Source: Candidula unifasciata (taxonomy: Eukaryota > Mollusca > Gastropoda > Stylommatophora > Geomitridae). From it: 64,000 nucleotides of DNA. The notes below the pieces were generated by a model. It saw only the letters and a program-made list of their open reading frames with translations. It searched no databases and was not told where the DNA came from. Position 1 is the stretch's first letter. The number at the start of each line of letters is the position of its first letter. The stretch is from contig CAJHNH020002458.1 in assembly GCA_905116865.2 (NCBI GenBank), positions 435,402 to 499,401 on the forward strand. The letters are read 5' to 3'. Of this stretch, positions 51,366 to 61,509 are shown one piece after another. Both the position numbers and the translations under genes were made by a program.

Positions 51366-51659
51366 CTTCCTGTAAAAAGAAAAGCTCCAAAAGCCAATAA
51401 GCAAAGTTGGTTGAGGCATGTGCTTGATTGGGGGATTTTAGAAAAACAAAAGTGGAATTGAGAATGTTAATGTTTATGTGGGTTCGTTTGTGAATCAGTG
51501 TGATTTGTCTTCAATTGTCATTTTCAAATTTTGTGGGTTTTTTTTTAGCATGAAAATCTCCACAGATATGTGAATGTCATTTAGGTACATGTATTTATTA
51601 ATTGATGTTGTTTGTTTTAGTATCCAGAAGCCATGAGTTGTTAACCCTTAGGCTCGGTA

Positions 51660-51835
51660 TTATGGATATCGCAACCTTTTGGCCTTGATTCCATTGTAAA
51701 TACCGTAAATCTGGGCGAAAATGTGGCTTTTCTGCCTACCCCCGGGAGTGAACCCGGACCACAAGAAGTTTGTCACCCGGTCACCGCGCAATCCGGTTTA
51801 GCCAACTACACTAGAGAGCCGTGCTTATTAATTGA
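51660..51835 (-). repeat. SINE family K (tRNA-like head)
   Basis: CCCCCGGGAGTGAACCCGGA is an antisense box B, and CAATCCGGTTTAGCCAACTA, then ACACTAGAGAGCCG, is the box A side. A related fragment lies at 21480-21560. Confidence 0.65.
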
Positions 51836-51879
51836 TATTTGTATCTTTTAGGATTTACTGTATTGTATAAGTCGATCTT

Positions 51880-51985
51880 TATTTCTTCAAAGCTGTTCTT
51901 GATGTTGTTGTTCCATCTTTTGCATGGTCTTCCTGTTGCTCTTTGTTCATTATATTTCTTTAGCATCTCGTAAAATGATTATTAT
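51880..51985 (-). repeat. LINE tail fragment
   Basis: CCATCTTTTGCATGGTCTTC and TCATTATATTTCTTTAGCAT match 17600-17660, the RGRxxTRW to YNE region of the LINE tail in antisense. Confidence 0.55.
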
Positions 51986-52125
51986 ATCTTTGAAAAGACA
52001 TAAACATGTTAAGAATAGTTTGTCTGAAATAATTTGAAACATTGTAGATACAAAAGCAGAAGCAGCAGGAATGTATAACCTACACTTTATGAAAAACAAG
52101 AGAACAATATGAGAAAACATTAGGG

Positions 52126-52490
52126 GGCTGCGTGGTCTCGAGGCACGGCGTGTGCATAGAGTGCTGGAGGTTCAAACCCCGGTAACGGCTGAGATTTTTT
52201 TTTCCCGCATGGACTTCTAGTAATTTCCCCTGGTCTCTGGGTAATAAGATCGGACACCCATATGTATTGTTGTGCACGTAAAATATCCCTTGGAAGTTAG
52301 AAATCAAAAAGAGTAGCCTAACATCGCTGCCTGGGCAAAAGTTGGAGTTAGAAATCTACCCGAAGTATTTCAGAATCCTCACCGGTTCTACGGAGTGCGT
52401 GCACTTCGCTAACATTCTTTGGACTTAGACTTGAGTTAAAAGTAGAACGGAGCACTTATGGGTTACTACCTGTGTGCCATGATGTTAATC
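52126..52490 (+). mobile_element. SINE family D, nearly full length
   Basis: The tRNA-like head is GGGGGCTGCGTGGTCTCGAG with GGAGGTTCAAACCCC as box B. The body has CTGGTCTCTGGGTAATAAGA and GATCGGACACCCATATGTAT, and the end is GGAGCACTTATGGGTTACTA. The target duplication is not clear. Confidence 0.85.
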
Positions 52491-52499
52491 CATTGTTTA

Positions 52500-52925
52500 A
52501 ACCTAAACCTAACCTAGAGAAAATATAATAAAATGAATATTATGCCTCTGAAAAGACACGACTAAACACATGTTAAAAATCCATTGTCTTAAAAAATACT
52601 GTCAAATCTCAGTGTAAGACACACTTTTATCAGATGCATACTTCACTTAGCCCAAAAAGTTATGGTACATTTGACATTTGGAACATATTCATAGTCCTGC
52701 ACTCGGGTTGTAGGAGAATCTGGACTCAGTAAACAACGATGTTCAAAAGAAACCCGATGTTGGATGTTGAAGAGAGGCCAATGGTGCTAGACTGATTTCC
52801 TTGCATGATATTGAAACATTTGCACAGGATAAAAGCGAAGAGAAAAATAAACTCTGGGCCCTGTGCAATATGTAATGGCACAGTAGAGCTGTGATAAAAA
52901 ATATATAAGGAGCACAGTGAGTTAT
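52500..52925. other. No recognisable feature
   Basis: AT-rich spacer without family signatures. Confidence 0.35.
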
Positions 52926-52954
52926 ATTGTGCATATTATGTGCTCGTTTTTTTT

Positions 52955-53135
52955 TTTAAATAACACATAAGAACTCAGAAGGCATATAACCTGCACGATT
53001 TTATGAAAATGACACATAAGAACTCAGAAGGCATAATACATGCAGGATTTTATGAAAATAACACATAAGAACTCATGTGGCATGTTACGTGCACAATTTT
53101 ATGAAAATAACACATAAGAACTCAGAAAGAGTGGG
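52955..53135. repeat. Tandem repeat, about 53 bp, 3.5 copies
   Basis: Each unit contains ACACATAAGAACTCAGAAGG and GATTTTATGAAAATAACAC. The spacing is about 53-55 bp. Confidence 0.88.
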
Positions 53136-53500
53136 AAAAAACATAATTTATTAAATTGTTCAAACTGCAAAGTAATTGAATGGCAAAATACAACCTTAAG
53201 GACAAGGTATTGTTTTTGTTGTTGTTGTTTTTGTAGTTGCTGTTATGGGAATATTGTTTATGTCTTCATTGAATTGTATTATATGTTTATAGTCGCCTAC
53301 AGAAATTCCTGATTTATATGACTCTTTATGTTCATGATGTATGTATGTGAACTGTATAAACTTATGCTCCAATATTGAACATGTACGTTTGAATTTATAT
53401 TAAATCCCTGGTACTGTGAGCTTTGTTGTGTTAATTGTAGCATTATAGCAAAAGCACATTTTGTTTCTTTCTTTTTTTTTAATAGAATTTATTCTATTTA
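53136..53500. other. No recognisable feature
   Basis: AT-rich spacer with a TTGTTGTTG run near 53215. Confidence 0.35.
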
Positions 53501-53504
53501 CAAA

Positions 53505-53570
53505 AAGAAATATGTACAGTAAACAAATAGACATGCATTGATTGGTACTTATAGAGAGAAGTTTCCAGAA
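53505..53570 (-). repeat. SINE family J tail fragment
   Basis: GTAAACAAATAGACATGCAT followed by TGATTGGTACTTATAGAGAG matches the end of the family J copy at 19411-19450. Confidence 0.55.
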
Positions 53571-53630
53571 TGAGTAGTTTTGTCTCAGAAACAGGAGTAC
53601 TTTGACCAAATCAAGCATCCATATAAGAGC

Positions 53631-54098
53631 AAAGAACAGTGATCGAGGATATGGTACCGGGACAGAGAGGTAGGGGCCAAGCAACACGAAAGTAAGCACA
53701 AGATTTAATCTTTGTTAATATAAATATCTGTAACCTATGGTGCCTTTCAATAGTTTGAAATGAATTCTGTCTGTATTATGAAGTTGTGGATTTCAAGATG
53801 TACAATAGACATGGCCAATAAGGCACCTTTTTTGGGGGTGCCTAGTTGACCATGTTCTTGGTGCAAAGAACAGTGATCGAGGATATGGTACCGGGACAGA
53901 GAGGTGGGGGCCGAGCAACACGAAAGTAAGCACAAGATTTATTCTTTGTTAATATAAATTTCTGTAACCTATGGTGCCTTCCAATAGTTTGAAATGAATT
54001 CTGTCCGTATTATGAAGTTGTGGATTTCAAACTGTACAATAGACATGGCCAATAAGGCACTTTTTTTTGGGGGTGCCTAGTTGACCATGTTCTTGGTG
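53631..54098. repeat. 234-bp tandem duplication
   Basis: AAAGAACAGTGATCGAGGAT begins at 53631 and again at 53865. The two 234-bp copies differ at few positions (GGTAGGGGCCAAG versus GGTGGGGGCCGAG). The unit includes the 5' part of a family J SINE (GAAATGAATTCTGTCTGTAT and GACATGGCCAATAAGGCAC). Confidence 0.93.
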
Positions 54099-54250
54099 CA
54101 CTTGTTTCCATAGCGAGGTGCACATGCCATCTGGAGGTGACAGGTTCGATTCCCGGCACGTAACTATAGCTTTTGATTTTTATGTTGTCTAGTGTGTTTT
54201 TCTATCTCTCTGCTTCTTTCTGTGAGTACCGATAATTACATTTTCTGTTA
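53985..54250 (+). mobile_element. SINE family J, best copy
   Basis: The order is TTGAAATGAATTCTGTCCGT, then CATAGCGAGGTGCACATGCC, GGTGACAGGTTCGATTCCCG (box B) and CTATAGCTTTTGATTTTTAT. The 5' half is shared with the tandem duplication to its left. Confidence 0.75.
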
Positions 54251-54414
54251 CTTTATTAATATATAAGATTTATGAGAAACCTGGAGCTCGAAACAGAAGT
54301 GCATACAGTGGGGAAGGTGATGAGGAATCGAATTTCTCTCATGTGAGCTTTGATGAGCGTCTAATACATGTTAATGGATTCGTACAGTAATTTATTGACG
54401 TCTGCCCATCTATC

Positions 54415-54505
54415 CACCCCATCGGCGACGGGGTCGCCCATTGACTCGCCAGTAGTCGCCCATTGGCTCGCCAGTAGTCGCCCATTGGCTCGCCAGTAGT
54501 CGATT
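54415..54505. repeat. 24-bp tandem repeat with GTCGCCCATTGGCTCGCCAG
   Basis: About three and a half copies of a 24-bp unit. A related single unit is at 59828 (GGGTCGCCCATTGGATCGGT). Confidence 0.88.
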
Positions 54506-54555
54506 TCGTCTCCAGTCAGGACATTATTTGAGTCTGTCTCCTTTGGTCGCACCAA

Positions 54556-55374
54556 GATCTAAGAATGAAGCAGGAGAAGTAGGAGCAGGAGTAATAATCC
54601 CAAAGTGGAATATACAAAGAGAATATAAAATAACAGATCATGTGGCAGTATGCACAGCGGAACTAGTCGGCATAATGAAGGCACTAGAGATGGTAATTAA
54701 TAAACCTCCAACTAAATTTACCATACTGACAGATTCATTGTCCTCGGTGCAGACGTCAAAAACACATAAATCTAGCAGTAGACCAGATATTAAAGAGACA
54801 ATCCTAAATTTAACAACCCAGCTCAAGAATAAAGGATGCCAAGTCACTATTGCATGGGTACCAGCACACAGAGGTGTAATAGGCAATGAAAAAGCTGACA
54901 TAGCAGCTAAAAAGGGAGCAAAATGTGATGTTTTAGTAGATGTAGGACTCGGAAAAACTGAAAGGACCAACATAATCAAACGACATATAATTAAAATGTG
55001 GAAACTACAATGGCAAGGGAGCAATAAAGGCAGAGATGCCTACAACAACCTTAAAGAGCCCAGCCTTAACACGCAGGTACGGGACAAACTGAAAATTCCA
55101 GCTAATAAACTACTATGGAGAGCTAGGTTAGGGTGGCATCCAGAGAAATTTACATCTCCACTATGTCTGGACTGCTTTCAAGATAATACAATAGAGCATT
55201 CATTATATATTAAACTGCACTAAATATAAATTGGAGAGGAAACCCATTGAGGAGTATTTTCTAAAACGCAAACAACAAATTACTGCAAACAAATGTTTAA
55301 AGGTAGATAGCAATAGAGACATCCAAAAACTGGTTAAACAATACCCTTTTAAAACAAACCCAAACTAAAAAGAC
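54556..55374 (+). pseudogene. LINE RNase H and zinc-knuckle tail, frameshifted
   Basis: The frame reads GAGVIIPKWNIQREYKITDH at the start of an RNase HI fold. It then has AELVGIMKALEM (the catalytic E region), ILTDSLSSVQ (catalytic D), and WVPAHRGVIGNEKADIAAKK (H, N and D). A CLDCFQDNTIEH block starts the zinc knuckle. A one-base shift near 55205 moves the rest (YILNCTKYKLERKPIEEYFL) to another frame, which ends at the stop near 55374. The RNase H residues look intact, but no reverse transcriptase remains. Confidence 0.88.
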
Positions 55375-57143
55375 CAGATTAAGGATCTACTCAGTATAAC
55401 AGAAGGAACTGATCAGATGGTAACACCGCACACCCAAGCGTCAGAGAGGTAGTGTAAGTATGATGAGTGCATAGATGTGAACTTGGATACATACACAAGG
55501 ATGAGTGAGTGTAGTATGAGTGCATTTATGGATACAGAAGACACAGTGTATGTAGATGGATGGTAAGGGATCACGTATGGATAGGACAGTGGGAATATAG
55601 CTGGGCGAAAGGTACAGATGGATGAGTACATGGATATAAAAATGTAATTACTGTATGCATGTATATGTGGGTATGAGTGTGCATGTGTGTATATATATGG
55701 GAGCGTGATATTTGTGTGTATGAATGACAGTGCACTCAAAGAACCGACAAATTGTGTTGCTGCATGTCTGTTAATTAATGAGAACATGGAATGAGGTGTG
55801 TACGCAGCAAGAAGGTCATCAACACACACCATCCATCAAAACATGGTAAGACAGTACAGGGCAGGTCACATACAAGTAACGAGACATAACTTAAAAGTGA
55901 CACGACCAGACGATACTACAGACATAGCGACACAAAACACACAAGACATGGAAGAGTGAATGTCACCACGTGTGGATGTGCTCGCATATAAAAGAGTTTG
56001 CGTGTGTATGTAATGTCAATTAGGTATGCATACATGGATAAGTATAAAAGGACGTGCAAATATGTAGTGTTGTCTACGTGTATGAGTACTCGAGTGCATG
56101 TACGCATACACCTAGTTGGGTGCGTCCATGTACTCCGGGTATTCATACACAAAACCATACCATTCAACAGCATGCATACAACATGCACATGACCGACAGG
56201 ACTCACAACAAGATACGACTGACAGCAAATAGGGAAAACAAGTGACTCAATAATGACAGGACTAGAACACATAACCACCAATACCACCCCATCACTGTGA
56301 TGATAGCAAAGGTTGGTAACGAGATACACATAGTCCCGGCAAAAGGCCACGCTAGAATCCTGCAAGACGGCAACGACGAGAAATGACTGAATGGCCTCCC
56401 GCCCCCTTTCCCCTTACCCTTCAATAACTTTCGGATTCACTATGAGTTTAACCCCCCAACCCATTCCCACAGAGAGCACTTGAGTTCGTTGTCCAACATG
56501 CCACAGCAATTCTCATCGCCGAACATTTGGATCTCAAAGCGTGAGCTGAATGCTCCGGTTAAATGGTATTTACGTACACCGGAGTTTAGCTGTCAACACA
56601 ACCCGACCACATAATAACAGATGACGACTGGACCCGCTTAAGTCACCATATAAACTCTCACATACATATCCATTACATGACTAACCCGTTCATATTACAG
56701 GAAGACAACTATAAGACCACTATGGTCACATGCGGAACATTTTCACATTTCGGAACTATTCAAATTCAAAACTGTTTTCAGTACTTTTTGGCATAATTTA
56801 AATACTCAAAATTTTAAAACAATAAATGGTGGTCCAAAGGACGTTGTGTATGGAAGCTCGCTCTCCTTCGAGATACGCCTAGCCAGATCAAAGGGAGACA
56901 GAACAAACAGGAAACACCAAGAAAGAAGAAGACATGCACCAGTGACAACAGGACGAGCGGTTTGATTCGGATGGAAGCATCAAGCCCAGAAATGGCACAA
57001 ACACTAAAATTCAGTCACGAAAGTGACGCAAATAACCCAGACCACAAATATAGGCGGAGACTGCTAGTAGCCTAGGCTAGCTAGAAGCAGTCTGAACGTG
57101 GTCGAGCTTTTCTTTTTTTTCTCAAAAGGACTTGGACTTGGAC
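54556..57143 (+). mobile_element. 5'-truncated LINE with RNase H domain and long 3' UTR
   Basis: The insertion is flanked by identical 13-bp TTGGTCGCACCAA (54543-54555 and 57144-57156). It begins inside the RNase H domain, continues through a zinc-knuckle tail and a 3' region of about 1.77 kb, and ends with a short GGACTT repeat tail (57128-57143). The retained coding part is described separately. The clade is probably Jockey/I or CR1-like because of the RNase H after the reverse transcriptase; this is inference. Confidence 0.72.
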
Positions 57144-57159
57144 TTGGTCGCACCAACAC

Positions 57160-57470
57160 TACTGGAGTCCTTTTCAAGGCTTTTGTTAACGTGAATGCTA
57201 AGCCATTTTATATGGCGCACATAACCTTATCACTGGGAGCTGCGACAGAATTGCAGTTAAACGCCAGCCGCAAGGTCTGGTCTGGTCTTCCAAAACATCT
57301 GGGTTGCTCTTCATAGCTGTCCAAGGAATTCTAAGGATTCTTCTGTAAAACCACATCTCTGCGGCTTCAAGATATTGTTCGGTTTGTTTATTAATTGTCC
57401 AAGCTTCACAGCCGTATGTTAAAACTGGCTCTATATAGCATGCGAGAATTCTTTTCCTACCCTCTATTGT
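57160..57470 (-). pseudogene. LINE reverse transcriptase fragment
   Basis: The minus strand reads ACYIEPVLTYGCEAWTINKQ, then EQYLEAAEMWFYRRILRIPW and TAMKSNPDVL. This is the well-conserved YGxExWxL...EMWxxRRxLxIxW segment of non-LTR reverse transcriptases. The open stretch at 57260-57460 is uninterrupted. Confidence 0.88.
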
Positions 57471-57839
57471 TTACTATACATTAAAAAAAAAATACACTTC
57501 ACTTTGTTTGGTTTTCGCCGGAGCAGGAACGGTACAATTATTGCGATGACGTTGAAACCCATACTGATAGTCTGATAACCATCCCCCATCGTGCCATCCA
57601 TCAACCCATCAGTCATTCATCTATCCATTCATATCCATCTCATCTGTCCTTTCTTCCACCCATCTGAACGTTTGAGTGTCTATCAGTCTTCTTCTTCCTT
57701 TTTCTACCCCTGAAATGCCTCGCGGCGTCAGCCTTTCTGTTCGCTTCGTATAACGTACTTTTCAGTGTCTGATATTTCTGCGGTGGATCTTCTGTGTGAT
57801 GGACAACTGGTTCTGTTACCGTTGTATCTGTATAACATT

Positions 57840-57918
57840 GCTCTCTCTCTCTCTCTCCCTACCACCCCCCCCCCTCTCTCTCTCTCTATCGCTTGCTCTC
57901 TCTCCCTCTCTCTCTGGT
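57840..57918. repeat. (CT)n microsatellite
   Basis: CT-rich sequence with an internal C run near 57863-57872. It is inserted in or next to LINE sequence. Confidence 0.93.
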
Positions 57919-57919
57919 G

Positions 57920-58160
57920 CACTGTCTGATGCCAATCTGGTTACATGGCCAAACCGTTTGATTTGTTATCTAACTATAAAGTTCAGTATTGGTTTTGTGC
58001 CGATTCTCCTCCTGATATCATCGTTCCTAAGTCGATCTTTGCTGGTGACACCTAGCAGAGTACGTAAACATTTCACTTCTGTCGTGACTATATTCTTGCT
58101 GTTTCTAAAGACAGTGTCTATATTTGACATTGACAGCACAGCGTTATAAGGAATATTGTG
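57920..58160 (-). pseudogene. LINE reverse transcriptase tail
   Basis: Minus-strand translation gives VTTEVKCLRTLLGVTSKDRL, RNDDIRRRIGTKPILNFIVR, a stop, and QIKRFGHVTRLAS. It is the same group as 6198-6596. It may be the downstream part of the copy at 57260-57470, split by the CT tract. Confidence 0.82.
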
Positions 58161-58164
58161 TTGA

Positions 58165-59159
58165 ACAATGTTCTTTTAGTGTTCATATTCACATGCTTGC
58201 ATTTCATTTCAAAATTGGTGTTCTGAGTGGAGTCTAGTAACATGTTCTTGTAGTTGTAATGCTGCTGGTGTTGTGATTGCGATTTATATAGCTTTTAAGA
58301 ATTCCCTTCCCGACTCAATAGACAGAGAAAGAAAGTAATAAGTAGTAGACAGTATTAAAAGATAGTAAAATAATGTTTCGTTTGAAATAGAAAGTATATA
58401 CGACAATTGCAGCAGTTTCCTGCGCGCGTCGCCACTGTTCAGTAATTTGCCATTGAACCTGAACGGCGGGTGCTCACTGTCGAAATAACGCGTGCAATGT
58501 GGTAGTGATGATGATGCTGTTGTATACATGTCTAGCGTCGTCTGCCAAACCAACGTCTTTACGACATTACATGTTTTCACGATACATCGCAGGCAGCCGA
58601 CCATAACCTTTCACTTTTCGTAATTAATTACAGAGCTTCTGAATGCAGGTATACCGGTCATAGTTCGAACATCGTTCACAAACTGTTGAAAGAGTTCTTG
58701 AGTTCATAGATCAACGTTTGAACATATGCAAGCTGTGATTATTTGAAGTAAAACGTCACTACTGTAAACTTTATGTCGCGTTGACTTTTCGCTAGCACCT
58801 GAGTTAAATTCGCTGTTAACATTCCCAGCTAAACAAATTTAAACTGACGAGTTGTAGAAGACAGTTGTGGGTAATAGGTATATTTGACAAGCTTGTCTCG
58901 CTCGAAGAGAAGCGAGATGTCGGTTGTGACAAGTTCGCGAATCTTCCAGAGGAATTTTAAGTGATTTGTAATTCTACCTCAAGGGAGCAATTTGAATCGC
59001 CAGTTGCGAAAGTCGTGTGAAAACATTGTTCGCTATCTGGTCACTTTCCCAGTTTGAACATTTCAGATGTAAATTTTCTATAATTGTTTTTTTTCTAGAC
59101 GTAAGTATTAGTGAATTTATTGCTTCTAGTTACGTACTTTCATACTGAATATTCTAGAA
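58165..59159. other. No recognisable gene
   Basis: Unique-looking sequence, less AT-rich than its surroundings, with no domain-bearing frame and no repeat-family match. It could hold regulatory or non-coding exon sequence, but nothing in it supports a call. Confidence 0.35.
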
Positions 59160-59170
59160 GTGATTGTAAT

Positions 59171-59392
59171 ATATGTAAGTTTTACCCCCACCAGGACATC
59201 GCACAAAGCGATAAACACCCGGTAACACAAAGTGCCACCATGCGGATGAGGATCACCCGTGAAGAGGTCCCGGAAACCCCGTTGAGCCGTTAGGCCATAT
59301 TTATGGCCCGGTTATATTGAGGGCCTCCGACAAAAGCCTGGGTGGGGCTTCAAATAACAAAAAATTGCATCCCACATGGGATCGGTATTGAT
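59171..59392 (-). mobile_element. SINE family E, full-length antisense copy
   Basis: The perfect 11-bp duplication GTGATTGTAAT flanks it (59160-59170 and 59393-59403). The sense strand (minus) has a head hairpin ATCCCATGTGGGAT and a body ending in GGTGGGGGTAAAAC. It has lost most of the AGTC tail. Confidence 0.9.
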
Positions 59393-59470
59393 GTGATTGT
59401 AATGAGGATTTTGTTGATCTAAAGTGTCTACCATTACCCACCCACACTGGACTAAAAGTTAATTTGTAAC

Positions 59471-59720
59471 CGTTTTATGGCGCCCAGAAAGTAACTGTGA
59501 TGTAAGGCTATCTGGTTAAACGTTTTATGGCGCCCAGAAAGTAACTGTGATGTAAGGCTATCTGGTTAAACGTTTTATGGCGCCCAGAAAGTAACTGTGA
59601 TGTAAGGCTATCTGGTTAAACGTTTTATGGCGCACAGAAAGTTACTGTGATGTAAGGCTATCTGGTTAAACGTTTTATGGCGCACAGAAAGTTACTGTGA
59701 TGTAAGGCTATCTGGTTAAA
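59471..59720. repeat. 50-bp tandem repeat, 5 exact-period copies
   Basis: Copies start at 59471, 59521, 59571, 59621 and 59671 with CGTTTTATGGCGCCCAGAAA or CGTTTTATGGCGCACAGAAA. The first three are identical and the last two share CGCAC and GTTACTG variants, which indicates two rounds of expansion. Confidence 0.96.
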
Positions 59721-59724
59721 CGGT

Positions 59725-60100
59725 GTTTCTGTGAAATTCAAATCTGGAGGGTGCTTAATTTATTTTAAAAAAAGTTTGAATTTATTACGTATCAATCGTT
59801 AAATGCATGGTAAACTCATCGGCCACCGGGTCGCCCATTGGATCGGTGGTAGACGACTTCTATAATTTTCTAAGAGTTTAAAAGAATATCTGGGATTTGC
59901 CCTGTTGGTTTGACATTCTAGGATACGATTCTTGTAGACTCACTGGTGGTTAAACGTTTAGGAGAAAAAGGTACATCAATATAGTATTGTGCGTAGTCGA
60001 TACGTGTGCTTTATTTTTCTAATTTAGGATGTTAACAATGTATCTGCATTTCGTACTGTTTGACTGCGAGGTTCCTAGAGTTGTATGAATATTAAATCTT
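59725..60100. other. No recognisable feature
   Basis: AT-rich spacer, apart from one unit of the 24-bp repeat near 59828. Confidence 0.35.
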
Positions 60101-60106
60101 CAAGCA

Positions 60107-60347
60107 GCAGCCAGCGGATCGGAAGGTAGTGGGTTCGGGTCATGACGAAGTCGGAAAATTTTTAAAAATTGATCTATGCTCCCAGGTCAACCCAGCCTTG
60201 AGTGGGTACCAGTTTCAGTGCTGGGAAGTAAAGGCGACCGGTGTGATGCTGACCACATCACTCACTAAGTGTCGATTGGTCTGTAGATTATAGGTCTAGC
60301 CCTGTATGCCTAATACGCCTAACGGCGTTGAAATGGCCCCTTTTTTT
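60107..60347 (+). mobile_element. SINE family B, 5'-truncated
   Basis: The copy starts inside the tRNA-like head (GCGGATCGGAAGGTAGTGGG, TTCGGGTCATG) and continues with CAACCCAGCCTTGAGTGGGT, GTGTGATGCTGACCACATCA and CGCCTAACGGCG. AAGCAGCAGC and AAGTAGCAGC flank it, a short duplication with one mismatch. Confidence 0.8.
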
Positions 60348-60349
60348 TA

Positions 60350-61020
60350 AGTAGCAGCAAAGACAAAAAAGGCAAACGAAACAAAAGTAAGGCGTTCCAA
60401 AAGGAAGCTCTTTATTATTTACTTATCTATATTACAGCCGTCTTAACAGCATCAAGGGCCTTTGGGCAAACCAGTGTTTCGAGGCCCATACGACAACCGC
60501 TCGCTTCTATATACATCATGGGGCCCCTATGTTGGTAGGGTTCCCTGACAAGTTCCCAGTGCGTTGGGATTACACTGATCGATAGACTGTATATGTACAT
60601 GGTCTATGTATCTTTGTGTCGATATCTAAGGGCTGTAGGTACCACTGACTGTGTTTCTGCTTCGTTTCTGCTTACAGAGTCTGTCTGAGGCCGAGTTATC
60701 TGCTTGTCTGCCTGTTTGTCCACCTCTTCAGGAATATATCTGTATTTATGACTCTATATTAGCCTTTGTATCTGTCTAATTGTTTATAGTTGCGACTTCA
60801 TTCAGAAACTGTCTGCCTAGCCTGTTTGTCTGCCTGTTTCTCTGTCTGACATTGAAGTAGTTAAACTAAATAATAGCATGGATCTGAAGGACCTAAATAA
60901 CAACTGAGATAGAATATGACACACGGTACTCAAGGAATCAAAAAGTAAAACGCAGGAGTTTGACTGAGTGTGGGTTTTTTATATATATTTTTTAAATTAC
61001 CGTTAAAATGTGATTTTTTT
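60350..61020. other. No recognisable gene
   Basis: Mixed sequence with several TGTCTGCCTG-like pieces near 60700-60850. No coding or repeat family signature. Confidence 0.35.
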
Positions 61021-61087
61021 TATAGCCTGGGGAGGTGGGGGGGGGGGGGGTGTGGCCGAGGTAATAACGCAATGTTTTATTCCATAT

Positions 61088-61089
<2 letters not shown>

Positions 61090-61135
<46 letters not shown>

Positions 61136-61143
61136 GTCTCTCT
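61090..61143. repeat. (CT)n microsatellite
   Basis: About 26 CT dinucleotides. A G run of about 14 precedes it near 61037-61050. Confidence 0.95.
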
Positions 61144-61320
61144 GAGGAGCAGCGGGTTGCCTGCCGAGGAACGTCACACAGCGCACAAACTACTCAGCTC
61201 CAGCGACGACCTCTAAGGAACCCCAGGAAACATGCACTCGTGAACTGAATGACACTGTCCCGAAGCAAACCCCAAATCTTCGGATCGAAAGGCTGAACTG
61301 CCATTACTGCCTGTATTTAT
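61144..61320 (-). repeat. SINE family H copy with decayed head
   Basis: CACACAGCGCACAAACTACT, CTCCAGCGACGACCTCTAAG and GTGAACTGAATGACACTGTC match 33120-33240 in order. Confidence 0.6.
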
Positions 61321-61344
61321 TTATTACAACTTTTGTGGTGTAGG

Positions 61345-61505
61345 CAGGGAGTTCTGAGCCTGAGGATCTAGGGCCAAATGGCTAGTGTTGTCGCCATAGA
61401 CTGTGCAAATTATGATTTTATTTTCGTGCCACAGAAAAGAGAAATCCCCAACCTTACCGAGGATTCGAACACGAGTCTCCCACGACGTAACTACTCTGCC
61501 ATTTT
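61345..61505 (-). repeat. SINE family I copy
   Basis: GAGTTCTGAGCCTGAGGATC, AGTGTTGTCGCCATAGACTG and CTTACCGAGGATTCGAACAC (antisense box B) are followed by GAGTCTCCCACGACG. Confidence 0.75.
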
Positions 61506-61509
61506 TAAC

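Noticed and set aside
55413..56365. Minus-strand open frames of about 140-150 codons
   Set aside because: They are antisense to the 3' region of a LINE and show no domain or codon-level sign of selection.
58165..59159. Possible 5' exon or promoter of a downstream gene
   Set aside because: The sequence is unique-looking and less AT-rich, but I found no coding exon, no clear donor with an open frame and no promoter motif that would support a call.
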